DNA of 64,000 nucleotides from Ensifer aridi (lineage in GTDB: Bacteria > Pseudomonadota > Alphaproteobacteria > Rhizobiales > Rhizobiaceae). The translations under genes and the position numbers were made by a program. A model generated the notes under the pieces. The model saw only the letters and a list, made by a program, of their open reading frames with translations. It was not told where the DNA came from and did no database searches. Numbering within the stretch: position 1 is the first letter of the stretch; the number at the start of each line of letters is the position of its first letter. The stretch lies in NCBI RefSeq assembly GCF_002078505.1, contig NZ_LUAV01000032.1:1-64000 (forward strand), in the 5' to 3' direction. Positions 1 to 9,742 of this stretch are shown here, piece after piece.

Positions 1-257
1 TTACACAGCCAGGACCCGTTGCGGTCGTTCAGCTATTTTCTGACTAACGACCGATCCGCGTCCGATTGCTGTCATATCTCAGAGGCAACGCCCCAACCAT
101 GCGTGGACGCCAACAGGGTATTGCGCCACAAAGCTTCGCCGCAAATTGAACAGTTGGAACGCGAGAGCCGCGACGTGTTATATTAGCTGGTTGAATATCG
201 TGAGACGCAAGCACGGGGCCTCACGATGGAAGGTCTCGCCCTAGGGAGGGTGGGATT

Positions 258-830
258 GTGAGCATTGCCTTGACACTCCAGGCATATCTCGATCGCAAGG
301 GCGTCGAGTACGATCTGGTCGAGCATTGGCCGACCAGATCATCGATGTCTACCGCGCGCGGCTGCCACGTCGCAGCCCGCTGCTTAGCCAAAGGCGTCGT
401 GCTGCGCAGACGCGACGGCCATCTTCTGGCCATTCTGCCTGCTTCCCGCCATGTGCAGCTCAGGAAACTTAAAGCGGCACTCGGCGAGGAGCTGACGCTC
501 GCCACGGATCATGAGCTCGATCAGTTGATCCCGGATTGCACACACGGCGCTGTTCCCCCGATCGGCGAATGCTACGGGCTGGACATCATTATCGAGGATG
601 GTGTCTGCGAACAACCGGAGGTTTATTTCGAGGGCGGCGATCACGCCACCCTGGTCCATATGAGCCAGGCACAGTTTGCGCGGCTCACGCGGGAGGCGCT
701 TCATGGGAATTTCAGCGCTCGCAATCGGGGCCCGCGCGCTCGGGGAGATGATCGAGTGATACGCAGTCGGAAGAAGGGCCGGCGGCGCAGTCGAGCTCCG
801 GCCTCGCTTCGACGGACCAATATGAGGTAG
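258..830 (+). CDS. YbaK/prolyl-tRNA editing domain protein (aminoacyl-tRNA deacylase family)
   Basis: A 190-residue protein whose first ~150 residues resemble the YbaK/ProX editing domain, which hydrolyses misacylated tRNAs such as Cys-tRNA(Pro) or Ala-tRNA(Pro) in the cytosol. Family-like stretches include an N-terminal LDRKGVEYDLVEH segment, the central KGVVLRRRDGHLLAILPAS strand region and a C-terminal YFEGGDHATLVHM segment. The start is a GTG with an AGGGAGGG ribosome site just upstream. The last ~35 residues are Arg-rich and unlike the family, so the end may be altered. It ends 9 bp before the glutamine synthetase start, so the two are probably co-transcribed. The tRNA substrate cannot be told from the sequence. 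Confidence 0.75.
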   Translation: MSIALTLQAYLDRKGVEYDLVEHWPTRSSMSTARGCHVAARCLAKGVVLRRRDGHLLAILPASRHVQLRKLKAALGEELTLATDHELDQLIPDCTHGAVPPIGECYGLDIIIEDGVCEQPEVYFEGGDHATLVHMSQAQFARLTREALHGNFSARNRGPRARGDDRVIRSRKKGRRRSRAPASLRRTNMR

Positions 831-839
831 GAGGCGGCG

Positions 840-2264
840 ATGTCTTACGTTAGCTACGCCAGCCCGGATGACGTTCTGCGGACGATAAAGGACGGCGAGA
901 TCGCGATGATCGATCTTCGGTTCGTAGATCTTCCCGGCCTGTGGCAGCATTTCTCCGTGCCGCCAGGCGCCATCAGTGCGGACAGCTTCACCGATGGCAT
1001 CGGCTTCGACGGCTCGTCCATCCGGGGCTTCCAGGAAATACAGGAAAGCGACATGCTCGTCGTGCCAGATCCGACCACCACGTTCCTGGAACCTTTCACG
1101 GAGGAGCCGACGCTGGTCCTGATCTGCAATATTCTCGACCCAGTCAGCGCCCAGCCCTATAGCCGGGACCCGCGCTTTATCGCACAAAAGGCCGAAGCCT
1201 ATCTCAAGACTTCCGGTATCGGCGATACGGCCTATTTCGGCCCGGAACTCGAGCACTTCGTCTTCAACGAGGTCCATTACGATCAGGGCACCAACTACGG
1301 CTATTACGAGATCGACTCCATCGAGGCGAACTGGAGGGCGAGGGACGGAGCCGGTCTCGGGCACAAGCTGCGCCCGAAAGAGGGTTACTTTCCTGTCCCG
1401 CCTGCCGACGCCCTTCAGGACGCGCGCACCAGAATGGTGACGCTTCTCGAACGAATTGGCATTGAGGTCGAGGCCCACCACCACGAGGTCGCGACCGGTG
1501 GCCAGGGCGAGATCGATATGCGTTTTGCGACGCTGACGCGCATGGCCGACAGCGTGATGATCTACAAATACGTCGTGAAGAATGTCGCGCGCAGCCGCGG
1601 CATGACCGCAACCTTCATGCCGAAGCCCCTGTTTGGCGACAACGGCTCGGGCATGCACGTCCACCAGAGCATCTGGCAGGAAGATCGCCCGATCTTCGCA
1701 GGCGATGGCTATGCCGGCTCAAGCGAAGTGATGCGCTACTACATAGGCGGGCTCCTCAAACACGCGCCAGCACTGCTCGGCATCTGCGCTCCCACCGTCA
1801 ATTCCTACCGGCGGCTCGTCCCTGGTTTCGAGGCGCCGGTCAATCTCGGCTATTCACGCCGCAACCGCTCTGCGGCGTGCCGGATCCCGATGTACTCGCT
1901 CAACCCCAGAAGCAAGCGGGTGGAGTTCCGCTGCCCGGATCCTTCCTGCAATCCGTATCTGGCCTTCGCCGCCATGCTCATGGCCGGCCTCGACGGCATT
2001 CGAAGCCGCATCGATCCGGGAGATCCGATTGACAAGAACCTCTACGATCTGCCGCCGATTGAACGCGCCGCAATCCCTTCGACACCGGCGTCGCTCGGCG
2101 AGGCTCTTGATGCGCTTGAGGCGGACTGCAAGTTCCTGCTTGCGGGAGACGTGTTCACGACAGACGTCGTCGAGACCTATGTGGAGTACAAGCGCTCGCA
2201 CGAGATCACGGAGATACGCATGCGCCCGCATCCCTACGAGTTTCTCCTCTATTATGACGTCTAG
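840..2264 (+). CDS. glnA: Type I glutamine synthetase (accessory GSI)
   Basis: A 474-residue glutamine synthetase, which makes glutamine from glutamate, ammonia and ATP. The beta-grasp N-domain has the FDGSSIRGF motif; the catalytic domain shows GPELEHFVF, the [17 protein letters not shown] region, the ATP-binding [10 protein letters not shown] motif and the NRSAACRIP segment. NLYDLPP near residue 402 contains the adenylylation tyrosine of GSI, so GlnE-type control is plausible. The length matches dodecameric GSI. The ATG follows a good GGAGG site. The N-terminus differs from the housekeeping rhizobial GlnA as I know it, so this is likely a second, accessory GSI. It probably forms an operon with the YbaK-like gene upstream. 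Confidence 0.93.
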   Translation: MSYVSYASPDDVLRTIKDGEIAMIDLRFVDLPGLWQHFSVPPGAISADSFTDGIGFDGSSIRGFQEIQESDMLVVPDPTTTFLEPFTEEPTLVLICNILDPVSAQPYSRDPRFIAQKAEAYLKTSGIGDTAYFGPELEHFVFNEVHYDQGTNYGYYEIDSIEANWRARDGAGLGHKLRPKEGYFPVPPADALQDARTRMVTLLERIGIEVEAHHHEVATGGQGEIDMRFATLTRMADSVMIYKYVVKNVARSRGMTATFMPKPLFGDNGSGMHVHQSIWQEDRPIFAGDGYAGSSEVMRYYIGGLLKHAPALLGICAPTVNSYRRLVPGFEAPVNLGYSRRNRSAACRIPMYSLNPRSKRVEFRCPDPSCNPYLAFAAMLMAGLDGIRSRIDPGDPIDKNLYDLPPIERAAIPSTPASLGEALDALEADCKFLLAGDVFTTDVVETYVEYKRSHEITEIRMRPHPYEFLLYYDV

Positions 2265-2602
2265 TGGCCTTGCAAAGAGGATTTGCCTGGGCGGGATCAG
2301 AGCAGGCCCTCTTTCGCGTTTTCCGAGCACTTACTCGGGACAGGGCCCCGCTCGCGAGTGAAGACGAACAGCGCACTGACCCTTCGAAGTTCTTACGGGC
2401 CAAAAGTCAAAGCGCGAGCCAGTCGTCGCAACATATTCTAAGCTGGACGCCGCGGCCCGCATCGCCGCTATGCTCGAATCCAGGCATGCACAGTGAATAA
2501 TCGGGAGCGTTCGCGTGTCTCCCTTGTACGACGCTCAGCCCGACGCCGAAGCGATGGCACAGCGCTCGTGGAGGGTGCAAATCTTACTAAGGGAGATTTC
2601 AA
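2265..2602. other. Intergenic stretch with no convincing gene
   Basis: No open frame here has recognisable protein character. An AAAGAGG...CCTCTTT inverted repeat near 2275-2330 might form a weak stem after the glutamine synthetase gene, but the loop is long. A GGGAG ribosome-site-like sequence sits at 2591-2595, just before the degenerate cupredoxin. Confidence 0.4.
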
Positions 2603-3110
2603 ATGTTCAGGCATAGCATCGCGGCCGGCGGAGCGGCGTCCGGCTTGCTTTGGCTGCGGCGCTGACCACAGCAGGCTTGGCCGGTTCGGCGGAGGCGGCC
2701 AGCATGAAACGCACTATCACCATGGCGCGGTTGAGGCCAAGGGCGGGACGATCGTCGACAAGGAGCCGTTCCCGAGCGCCGCCCTACCGGAAGGTAAGGG
2801 CTACGAACTCGAAGCTCCCAATGCCGAGGGCCGGTGGGAGGTATCGACCTACCGCTGGGAGCCCAATCAGATCATCGTGAACCAGGGCGATGAGGTCATG
2901 CTCGAGATCCTTGGTGTCAACGGCGCGGAGCACGATCGCCGGCTACGATCTTAGCTTCACCGTCAAGCGCGGCCAGCTCACGACCGTGAGCTTCACTGCT
3001 GATAAGGCGCGTCTGTTTGAGTTTCGGTGTGGGACGCACCAGCCGTCGTGGGGAGTTGATCGTGCTGCCGGGCCGTTGCGCGGCGCGACCCCCCCTGACC
3101 CGAAGGCACC
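2603..3110 (+). pseudogene. Degenerate secreted cupredoxin (plastocyanin/nitrosocyanin/COX2-like)
   Basis: The frames can be spliced into a secreted blue-copper-type protein, but at least four indels interrupt it. Frame 2 from the ATG at 2603 begins a signal peptide and stops at 2663-2665. Frame 1 continues it (LAAALTTAGLAGSAEAA). Frame 3 carries HETHYHHGAVEAKGG up to LEILGVNGAEHD. Frame 1 resumes with AGYDLSFTVKRGQLTTVSFTA and the copper-ligand-like EFRCGTHQPS. A last shift near 3048 would restore GELIVLPGR. The conserved Cys-x2-His and the preceding histidine suggest a copper site. It lies convergent to the LuxR gene. Only sequencing error on a large scale would make it functional. Confidence 0.75.
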
Positions 3111-3150
3111 TGGTGCCACCGTCGCGGTTTTCACACTTGTTAGCCGAGCG

Positions 3151-3723
3151 TTATAGGTAAAGCAGCCCTCGCCTCAGCGCTATGGCCACAGCGTCGGCGC
3201 GGTTCTGCGCATGAAGCTTGGCGAGCACTGCAGCGACGTGGAATTTCGCGGTATGCACCGAGATTTTGAGCTGGCGGGCGATCACCTTGTTCGAGGCCCC
3301 GTCAGCAAGCAGCGCAAGCGTCTCCAATTCGCGGGGGCTGAGTGACAGGTTGTGAGGCACGTCGCTCGGCAGCACTGCCTCTTCCGTACCAGCGGTCTCG
3401 CTTGCCTCTCCAGCATCAACGGCTGACAGGCGATATCCGGCCGCGACGACCGTCGTCGCGGCAGCGATGAGCGCAGCATCCGCGGAGTGCGGCAGGACAG
3501 CATGGATGTTGCCACCCGAGGCTGCTGCACCAAGCACGATATGCGGCGTCGCTGCATCGAGGGGTTCGCCATCGGTCACGACCACATCGAAATTCTCCGG
3601 CTGCTCGAGATCGAAAGACGTCGCTATGGCCACCTGACCGCGCTCCCCCAGAGCATGTTCCAATTCCTCCGTTTGCTCCGGATCGGACAGGGCTATCATC
3701 ACTGTCAGCGGGCGCTCAGCCAT
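3151..3723 (-). CDS. LuxR-type response regulator with a degenerate receiver
   Basis: A 190-residue transcription regulator. The C-terminal ~60 residues form a clear LuxR/NarL helix-turn-helix (LSPRELETLALLADGASNKVI followed by QLKISVHTAKFHVAAVLAKL). The N-terminal ~120 residues resemble a shortened receiver: a candidate phospho-acceptor aspartate lies in DVVVTDGEP, but the paired acidic residues and the switch Lys are not evident. The ATG has a GAGG ribosome site. It is 16 bp downstream of the HtrA-like gene on the same strand, so they form an operon, and it faces a degenerate cupredoxin. Its targets are unknown. Confidence 0.85.
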   Translation of the reverse strand: MAERPLTVMIALSDPEQTEELEHALGERGQVAIATSFDLEQPENFDVVVTDGEPLDAATPHIVLGAAASGGNIHAVLPHSADAALIAAATTVVAAGYRLSAVDAGEASETAGTEEAVLPSDVPHNLSLSPRELETLALLADGASNKVIARQLKISVHTAKFHVAAVLAKLHAQNRADAVAIALRRGLLYL

Positions 3724-3739
3724 CCATCCTCACTGTCGC

Positions 3740-4612
3740 TCAGGAGCGCGGCCGTGCGCCGACGACGACGTCGAGGCTTCGCGCCTCACCACCGCGCAAT
3801 ATTCCGAGTGCCACCGTTTTGCCGACACTATCGGGACCGATCCGGCGGATCAGGTCCCGCACGCCCTCCACCGTCTCGCCATTCCACGATGTGATGATGT
3901 CGCCGAGCACCAGCCCGGCCTTCTCCGCCGGACCGCCCGCCTCGAGGCTCATCACCATTGCGCCCCGCGCCTTCTCCTGACGCACCGGGTGCAACCCTGC
4001 TCCGAGATATCCGCGCGGCATATGGCCCTTTTCGGCGAGCGTTGCCGCAACCCGGTCGACCGTTTCGGCCGGAATGACAAGGGCGCGCCGGCGGGGGGCG
4101 AACAGGACGAGTCCGATGAAGCCACCCTCGGCATCGATCGCCGCACCGCCCTCGGCGCGCGGGTCGATGCTCGCGGAAAGGCGGATGCGCCGGTCGATCA
4201 GGCCGCCACGCATGCTGCGCCAAGCGGGTCCGGCCTCGCTGACAATCCCGAAGCCGGCCAGCGTAGAAGCTTCCCCCCGGCCGACAGCGACGACAAGATT
4301 CCCTGCCTCTGTCCGTCCGGCAGGTTTCAGAGCCGGTGCGCGATCAGGCGCATCCGATTTCAGCACCGCGACCCCCGTCGTTGGATCGCGCCCGACGAGT
4401 TCGGCCCCCGCGGAGTTGCCGGACGGCAAAGTCAGAGTGATACCTTCCTCGGTCTCGATCGCCTCGCTCGCGGCAACGAACAATCCTTCACGCCAATGGA
4501 CGGCGCTCGAAGAACTATGGCGGCTGGCATGGACGGCGGCGATCCCCGGAGCGGCGGCGGCGACAAGGCCGGCGATCTCTCGAGAGAAGTCGGCAAGGCT
4601 GGCTTTCGGCAT
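3740..4612 (-). CDS. HtrA/DegP-like PDZ protein lacking the catalytic triad (pseudoprotease)
   Basis: A 290-residue protein with an HtrA-like chymotrypsin fold (about residues 15-195) and a C-terminal PDZ domain (about 200-285, GYLGAGL and GGPAEKAGLVLGDII). Aligning by eye with the S1C family, the catalytic His position falls in VAASEAIE (Glu50), the Asp position in DPTTGVAVLK (Gly80), and the GNSGG serine becomes RAEGG (Glu154). All three catalytic residues therefore seem absent, which points to a binding or regulatory role. No signal peptide is clear. The chosen ATG at 4612 has GGAG upstream; a TTG lies 15 bp earlier. It precedes the LuxR-type regulator in an operon, so it may be a partner or sensor for it. 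Confidence 0.8.
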   Translation of the reverse strand: MPKASLADFSREIAGLVAAAAPGIAAVHASRHSSSSAVHWREGLFVAASEAIETEEGITLTLPSGNSAGAELVGRDPTTGVAVLKSDAPDRAPALKPAGRTEAGNLVVAVGRGEASTLAGFGIVSEAGPAWRSMRGGLIDRRIRLSASIDPRAEGGAAIDAEGGFIGLVLFAPRRRALVIPAETVDRVAATLAEKGHMPRGYLGAGLHPVRQEKARGAMVMSLEAGGPAEKAGLVLGDIITSWNGETVEGVRDLIRRIGPDSVGKTVALGILRGGEARSLDVVVGARPRS

Positions 4613-4787
4613 GGTCTTTCTCCTCAATCCATCTGAGGAATCTCGCCTGTTTCACCATGCCGTCCAACTGGCCTAACGGCTAGTTTGGCGCGAACTGCCC
4701 ATCCGGGCAGGTCGCGCCACGCCGGCTCGAGGCGACATCATCGCACTGTCCTCGCCGCTCGTCACAGAGAAAACCAGATCGACGACA

Positions 4788-4973
4788 TTGTCTCGAAGCT
4801 CTGCGACGCGCTTAAGCGCGCCGCCTACAGTCTCGCAGTGTAGAGCGTGGGTCGCTCAGCAGGTTCGCGCGCTGGAAGATCAACTTGGCCTTGTGTTTGG
4901 CCTCAGCAGCTCAACGGCGGCCATTCGTGCTAGCCAGAGCGGGCGACTGCTCACCATCCACCCACGACACTGA
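4788..4973 (+). pseudogene. LysR N-terminal helix-turn-helix relic
   Basis: A 61-codon frame resembles the DNA-binding half of a LysR regulator: SRSSATRLSAPPTVSQ matches the recognition-helix region and VRALEDQLGLVF matches the linker-helix start (compare the family RALE-x-LG-x-LF). It then degrades and stops with no substrate-binding domain. It is probably a fossil left after a deletion. The match rests on pattern similarity only. Confidence 0.45.
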
Positions 4974-5212
4974 TGAAGGCGAATTCTCGACCTATTACGG
5001 TCGCCGGTGATGGGCAATGGGAACGTTTGAACTTCGCCACTAAGCGGGTCTCCGCAACCATCCTTTGTTCGGCGTCCCCTGACTATGCTAAAATCCTAAT
5101 TTACGGAGCTTCGCGAGCCGCAAGTCGTGAAGGCGTGTTGAGAGCGCGAACTGGCTCACTTTCAGACGTTAGGAAGAATTCAACTGTCGCCTCAACCTGA
5201 AAGGACAGGCAG

Positions 5213-8200
5213 GTGGACGTTGTCAGTTGGCTGCGATCACTAGGGCTCGAGCAGTACATCGGGTCGTTTCAGGAGAACGCCATAGACGGTGACATCCTGC
5301 GCGATCTTACTGACGAGGACTTACGGAACTTGGGGGTCTCTGCGCTCGGGCACCGCAAGAAGCTTCTTGACGCGATCAGGAGACTAAAAGCTCCCGGCGA
5401 TGGGCAGCCGTCTCAGGCATCGCACAGGCTGGCTGGCGAGCGCCGGCAGGTGACGGTCCTCTTTGCGGACATAGCTGGATTTACGGCCCTCAGTCGCGAA
5501 CTCGATGCCGAAGAGCTGCATGATCTCGTCGGCGCTTTCTTCGAGCGTGTCGACCCCATCATCGTTGCGCATGGCGGATACCTGAACAAGCACATCGGTG
5601 ATTGCGTCATGGGGGTTTTCGGCGCGCCGGTAGCCCACGGAAACGACGCGCTCCGCGCAGTCCATGCTGCCCTGGAGGTGCGCGATGCTGTTTCAGAACT
5701 TGCGGAGAGTCACGGCCGCAGGCTTCAGGTTCATTCGGGAGTCGCAGGTGGCCAGGTCATCGCAAGCACGACTGGCAGCGTCGCCCACCACGAATACACC
5801 GTGACCGGCGAGTCCGTGAACCTGGCTTCCCGTCTTGCGGCCGCGGCACCGCCTGGTGACATTCTTATTTCCGATGCGGTCATGAGGGCAACGCGCGGCA
5901 AGATAGACTGCGTGGACGCTGGCTGGCTGACCATAAAGGGCTTTGCAGAACCTGTGCGGGCGTGGCAGGTACTCCGACGCAGGACGGATGTCCCCACTGG
6001 AACGGCCCGCCTCGTCGGCCGCGAGGAGGAGCTTCAGATTTTCAAGGCAGCCGCGGCTGCATGCCGGGCCTCTGGCCGAGGTCAGGCTCTTTACATTCGC
6101 GGCGAAGCGGGCATCGGCAAGACCCGTCTCGTGGAGGAGTTCCAGCGTCTCGCACGCGCCGACGGGTTTGATTGCTACTCCGCCCTCGTTCTCGACTTTG
6201 GTGGTGGCAAGGGGCGTGACGCGATCGGCGCTCTGGTGCACAGCCTTCTCGGTATCAGCTTAGCCGACGAGCCTTCGGCGAGATGCCGCGCCCTTGAAAC
6301 GGCGCAGGCCAAAGGACTCGTTGCCGAAGACGAGACGATCTTCCTGAACGATCTCCTCGATCTGCCGCAGCCGTCCGAGCTGCGAGTTCTCGTGGATGCC
6401 ATGGACAACCAAACGAGGCGGGCGGGCAGGATTACGGCCGCCACCGGCCTGGTACAGCGAATAAGCCGTGATCGGCCTATCCTCATCGTCATCGAGGATC
6501 TTCACTGGGCCGACGAGATGACGCTCGCCCACCTCGCGGCAATCGCGGCCGCGTCCGCCCACTGCAAGACCATACTTGCCATGACCTCACGCGGTGAGGG
6601 CGACCGTCTTGGTTCCAAGTGGCGCGAACAAGTTGCCGAAGCGCCGCTGGTCACGCTCGATCTCGGACCCCTGCAGCTCGAAGATGCACGTGCGCTCGCG
6701 AGCGGACTGCTCGCGACGAACGGCAGCTTCGTTGAACGCTGCGTCGAGCGGGCCGCAGGAAATCCGTTGTTCCTCGAACAGCTTCTCGCCGAGACGCAGC
6801 AGAGGGTCGGAACCGTGGAAGTTCCGGGCTCGGTGCAGAGCCTCATGCAGGCTCGGCTCGACCGGCTCGACGGCGATGACAAGACGGCTCTCCAGTCTGC
6901 TTCCGTTCTGGGCCAGAGGTTCGAGCTTCGGGCTTTGCGGCATCTCTTGGGGGATTCTCGTTACACGCCAAACAAGCTGTTCGAGCAGCGCCTCCTAAGA
7001 GCGCATGGCGAGGCTGTGCTGTTCAGCCATGCGCTGCTTCGGGATGCAGCGTACGAGACGCTGCTGCGGAGTCGGCGACACGACTTGCATCTCGCGGCCG
7101 CCGAGTGGTTTGCGGTCAATGACGATCCGGTTTCGCGCGCGGAACATCTCGACCGCGCGGAGGATCTGAGGGCAGCGGCAGCTTACCTGTCAGCAGCTCA
7201 GATGCTGGTCGGGAGCTATCGGTACGAAACCGCGCTTCCGCTCGCAGACCGCGGTCTCGAGATCGTCGTTGCCCGAGGCCAGCGTTATGAGCTGGCCCAC
7301 TCCAGGGCCGAAATCCTTGAACGTCTGGGCCGGATCCGGGAAGCAGTGGCAGCCTACGACCTCGCACTGGCGTCAGCGACCGACGATCGCGATCGGTGCC
7401 GCGTCCAGATCGACCGTGCAGGGGCGAGACGCACGATCGACGACATGGACGGAGCCTTCGCAGACCTGGAACAGGCCGAGGACACCGCTTCACGGCTCGG
7501 CCTCGTAGCGGAGCTGGCTCGCATACACTTCCTGCGCGGCAATCTTTATTTTCCGAGCGGCAATGCCGAAGGCTGCAGCCGCGAGCACGAGCGGGCGCTG
7601 GAGCTGGCGAAGAAGGCGGGTTCGGTCGAGCTCGAGGCGATGGCGCTTGGCGGACTGGCCGACGTCCAGTTCGTCAGCGCCAGAATGGAATCTGCCTACA
7701 AGCTTTTTGACCGCTGTGTGCGGCTGGCCCAGGAGCACGGGTTCTTCGGAATTGTTGCGGCTAACCGTCCCATGGCGGCGACAGCGCAATACTACTCAGG
7801 TGACACCTCCGCGGCTCTGGATACAGCCTTGCTCGCTATAGATGAGGCGGGGAAGATTGGCCACAAGCGCGGCGAGAGTCTCGCACATAACGCCGCCGTC
7901 CTGTGTCACCGCGAGCTGCAACAATACAGCAAAGCGTTCGATCACCTGGGCGCAGGCTTGTCCCTGGTGAAATCTCTTGGTGCAAGGCGTCTCCTGGCGG
8001 TCGGTCTATATAATCGCGCCAGCCTGCTGCGACTCACGGGCGACATGGATGGCGCGCTCCAGCAAGTGAACGAGGCGCTCGCAATTGCACGCGAGACAGG
8101 AATGGCATTCGCCGGGCCACGCATTTTGGGCGAGCTGGCGTTGATCACGGACGACCCTGAAGTGCGGGCTTCGTCGCTCGCGGAGGCAGAGGAACTACTT

Positions 8201-8425
8201 GCGAAAGGGGCACCTGTCCTTAATCAACTGGAGTTCAGGAAATCGGCGATCGAAGCCTGCCTCAAGGGAGGCGATTGGGAAGCGGCGGGGCGCCATGCCG
8301 AATTGCTTGAGGACTACACCCGTGGCGAACCCCTCCTCTGGTCAGAACGAGTAATCGCACGAGCGCGAGACAGTGTGGCAGAAGGACGACTCCGATCCGG
8401 GTCCGCAACTGCAAGGCGTGAGTGA
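5213..8425 (+). CDS. SAM domain - class III adenylate cyclase - AAA ATPase - TPR signalling protein
   Basis: A 1070-residue multidomain protein. Residues 1-60 form a SAM domain (VVSWLRSLGLEQYI...). Residues ~78-255 form a class III cyclase with both metal aspartates (Asp86 in FADIAGFT, Asp130 in GDCVMGVFG), purine-selecting Lys126 and Thr196 typical of adenylate rather than guanylate cyclases, and the Asn203/Arg207 transition-state pair. A Walker A (GEAGIGKTR, ~298-305) and Walker B (LIVIEDLHWAD, ~425-435) define a STAND-type ATPase. The last ~400 residues are alpha-helical TPR-like repeats. It should make cAMP under control of an ATP- and ligand-gated module. The GTG start has AGGACAGGCAGG upstream. 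It stands alone with no obvious operon partner. Confidence 0.92.
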   Translation: MDVVSWLRSLGLEQYIGSFQENAIDGDILRDLTDEDLRNLGVSALGHRKKLLDAIRRLKAPGDGQPSQASHRLAGERRQVTVLFADIAGFTALSRELDAEELHDLVGAFFERVDPIIVAHGGYLNKHIGDCVMGVFGAPVAHGNDALRAVHAALEVRDAVSELAESHGRRLQVHSGVAGGQVIASTTGSVAHHEYTVTGESVNLASRLAAAAPPGDILISDAVMRATRGKIDCVDAGWLTIKGFAEPVRAWQVLRRRTDVPTGTARLVGREEELQIFKAAAAACRASGRGQALYIRGEAGIGKTRLVEEFQRLARADGFDCYSALVLDFGGGKGRDAIGALVHSLLGISLADEPSARCRALETAQAKGLVAEDETIFLNDLLDLPQPSELRVLVDAMDNQTRRAGRITAATGLVQRISRDRPILIVIEDLHWADEMTLAHLAAIAAASAHCKTILAMTSRGEGDRLGSKWREQVAEAPLVTLDLGPLQLEDARALASGLLATNGSFVERCVERAAGNPLFLEQLLAETQQRVGTVEVPGSVQSLMQARLDRLDGDDKTALQSASVLGQRFELRALRHLLGDSRYTPNKLFEQRLLRAHGEAVLFSHALLRDAAYETLLRSRRHDLHLAAAEWFAVNDDPVSRAEHLDRAEDLRAAAAYLSAAQMLVGSYRYETALPLADRGLEIVVARGQRYELAHSRAEILERLGRIREAVAAYDLALASATDDRDRCRVQIDRAGARRTIDDMDGAFADLEQAEDTASRLGLVAELARIHFLRGNLYFPSGNAEGCSREHERALELAKKAGSVELEAMALGGLADVQFVSARMESAYKLFDRCVRLAQEHGFFGIVAANRPMAATAQYYSGDTSAALDTALLAIDEAGKIGHKRGESLAHNAAVLCHRELQQYSKAFDHLGAGLSLVKSLGARRLLAVGLYNRASLLRLTGDMDGALQQVNEALAIARETGMAFAGPRILGELALITDDPEVRASSLAEAEELLAKGAPVLNQLEFRKSAIEACLKGGDWEAAGRHAELLEDYTRGEPLLWSERVIARARDSVAEGRLRSGSATARRE

Positions 8426-8781
8426 TCCGAGGCAAACAAATGCTGGGCTGAACAAGCCCCCGTGTAGTCGTCGACATGGTCGAACCCACAATGCGCCACC
8501 TCGTGGCGCCGTCCTTTGGTTCATCATCCACGCATCCCGGCGCGAAGCCATCGACCCGTTCTGCTGCATTGGTCGGCTTCACGCAATCCCGTCGCCCGCA
8601 TACCCTGCGGTCTGATCTCCCAGCGCGGCAGGTGTCGAAGTTTGGCCAGCGACCGATGCTGTTTGATCGGGCCCGCGACAGCTTTGTGACCTTGCGTGTG
8701 GCCCGACTAGGGCCTCTCAATGTCGCCGCTCGACGGCTACAGCCGGGAAAAAGTACTTGCCTTCGGCTATCACCACGTCGT
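8426..8781. other. Intergenic stretch with no convincing gene
   Basis: This stretch separates the cyclase from the convergent cupin gene. Open frames on both strands have no recognisable domain and overlap one another. No terminator-quality hairpin with a T tract was seen. Confidence 0.4.
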
Positions 8782-9399
8782 TCAGTCGAGGCTGGCTGGC
8801 GACGCAAAGGGCCGATTGGCGTCCACCACGAAGATTGCTAGCTGATCGAGAGCGGCTGTGCCGGCGCTGAAGACCTCCATCGGCGTGTCGGCACCGTGTC
8901 CGATCATTGTCGTGCCGGCTTCGGCATAGCTCACTCCGTGGGGCGTTCTCTGGCCGAGCTTGCCGGCCAGTACATAGAAGGCCTCCGATCCCGGATGTGT
9001 ATGGATCGGTGACTTGAGGCCGGGGGCCGCACCGACGCGGTTGACGCGCAGCAAATACTCGCTTGCGCTGATCGGCGGGACGGGCCCGATCTCGACAACC
9101 GTGGTTCCGCCAGGCGTAGAGCCATCCTTCGATCCAAGCGTGAAAAGCCACACCTTGCCCGCGACCTCCGCCGCCAGTGACGTCGGGCCCGCAGCGCCCT
9201 GGGCTTGCGTCAGCGTCGGGAAATTTTCCAGCCGCCAGTATAACGGTCCGGAGGGCAGTTCCTTCACCTTCTTCTCGACCACCGGCTCGATGACGAATTT
9301 GCGCTCCGCGGACACCGAGGGTGACGTCATCAGTCCGAAAGCACACAGCGCGAACATAAGCACGCCGATACGGCGCGCGCTGATGGATTGCGGCTTCAT
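8782..9399 (-). CDS. Secreted cupin-domain protein
   Basis: A 205-residue protein with an N-terminal signal peptide (basic start, hydrophobic GVLMFALCAFGLM, likely cleavage after SVSA near residue 31) and a C-terminal cupin barrel. SPIHTHPGSEAFYVLAGKLG carries the metal-binding His-x-His-x4-Glu pattern of cupin motif 1, and GTTMIGHGADTPMEV resembles motif 2. Exported single-domain cupins are diverse and the substrate is not predictable. The start follows GGAGGACC. It is monocistronic and convergent with the cyclase gene. Confidence 0.8.
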   Translation of the reverse strand: MKPQSISARRIGVLMFALCAFGLMTSPSVSAERKFVIEPVVEKKVKELPSGPLYWRLENFPTLTQAQGAAGPTSLAAEVAGKVWLFTLGSKDGSTPGGTTVVEIGPVPPISASEYLLRVNRVGAAPGLKSPIHTHPGSEAFYVLAGKLGQRTPHGVSYAEAGTTMIGHGADTPMEVFSAGTAALDQLAIFVVDANRPFASPASLD

Positions 9400-9742
9400 G
9401 ATTGGTCCTCCTATTTATGCTTCGTTGGTGGTCGCCCGAGGGTGAATGCGGTGCACGTTCTACAAGCAGACGACCGTGGCGAGGCGCCGCCCTTCAGTCT
9501 CGCACTGACAAGGCAGAGCGATGGCCGCCAGCAGCGCAAATATCGTTGCTCGAATGTCGTCGAGAAGTGACGCACGGCAATGGCAGCCGTTGATGGCAAA
9601 CACCAGACCCGCGCGCATACCATGCGCTCCCCTGAACCGCTGGTCGCGAGTATTTCCGACGGTCATTCTACCACAGTCTTGGAAGCTGAGGGACCATGTC
9701 CAGAACGGCTCCATTCGCAACTTCGGCAGATTTCAGACATGA
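9400..9742. other. Intergenic stretch upstream of the cupin gene
   Basis: Open frames on both strands overlap and none shows recognisable protein features. The cupin promoter should lie at the left end on the minus strand, but no clear -35/-10 pair was identified. Confidence 0.35.

Noticed and set aside
384-1664. 426-codon minus-strand frame
   Set aside because: Antisense shadow of the YbaK-like gene and glutamine synthetase; no domain.
2264-2500. GTG frame overlapping the glutamine synthetase stop
   Set aside because: No domain or ribosome site of its own; low-complexity Arg/Ser composition.
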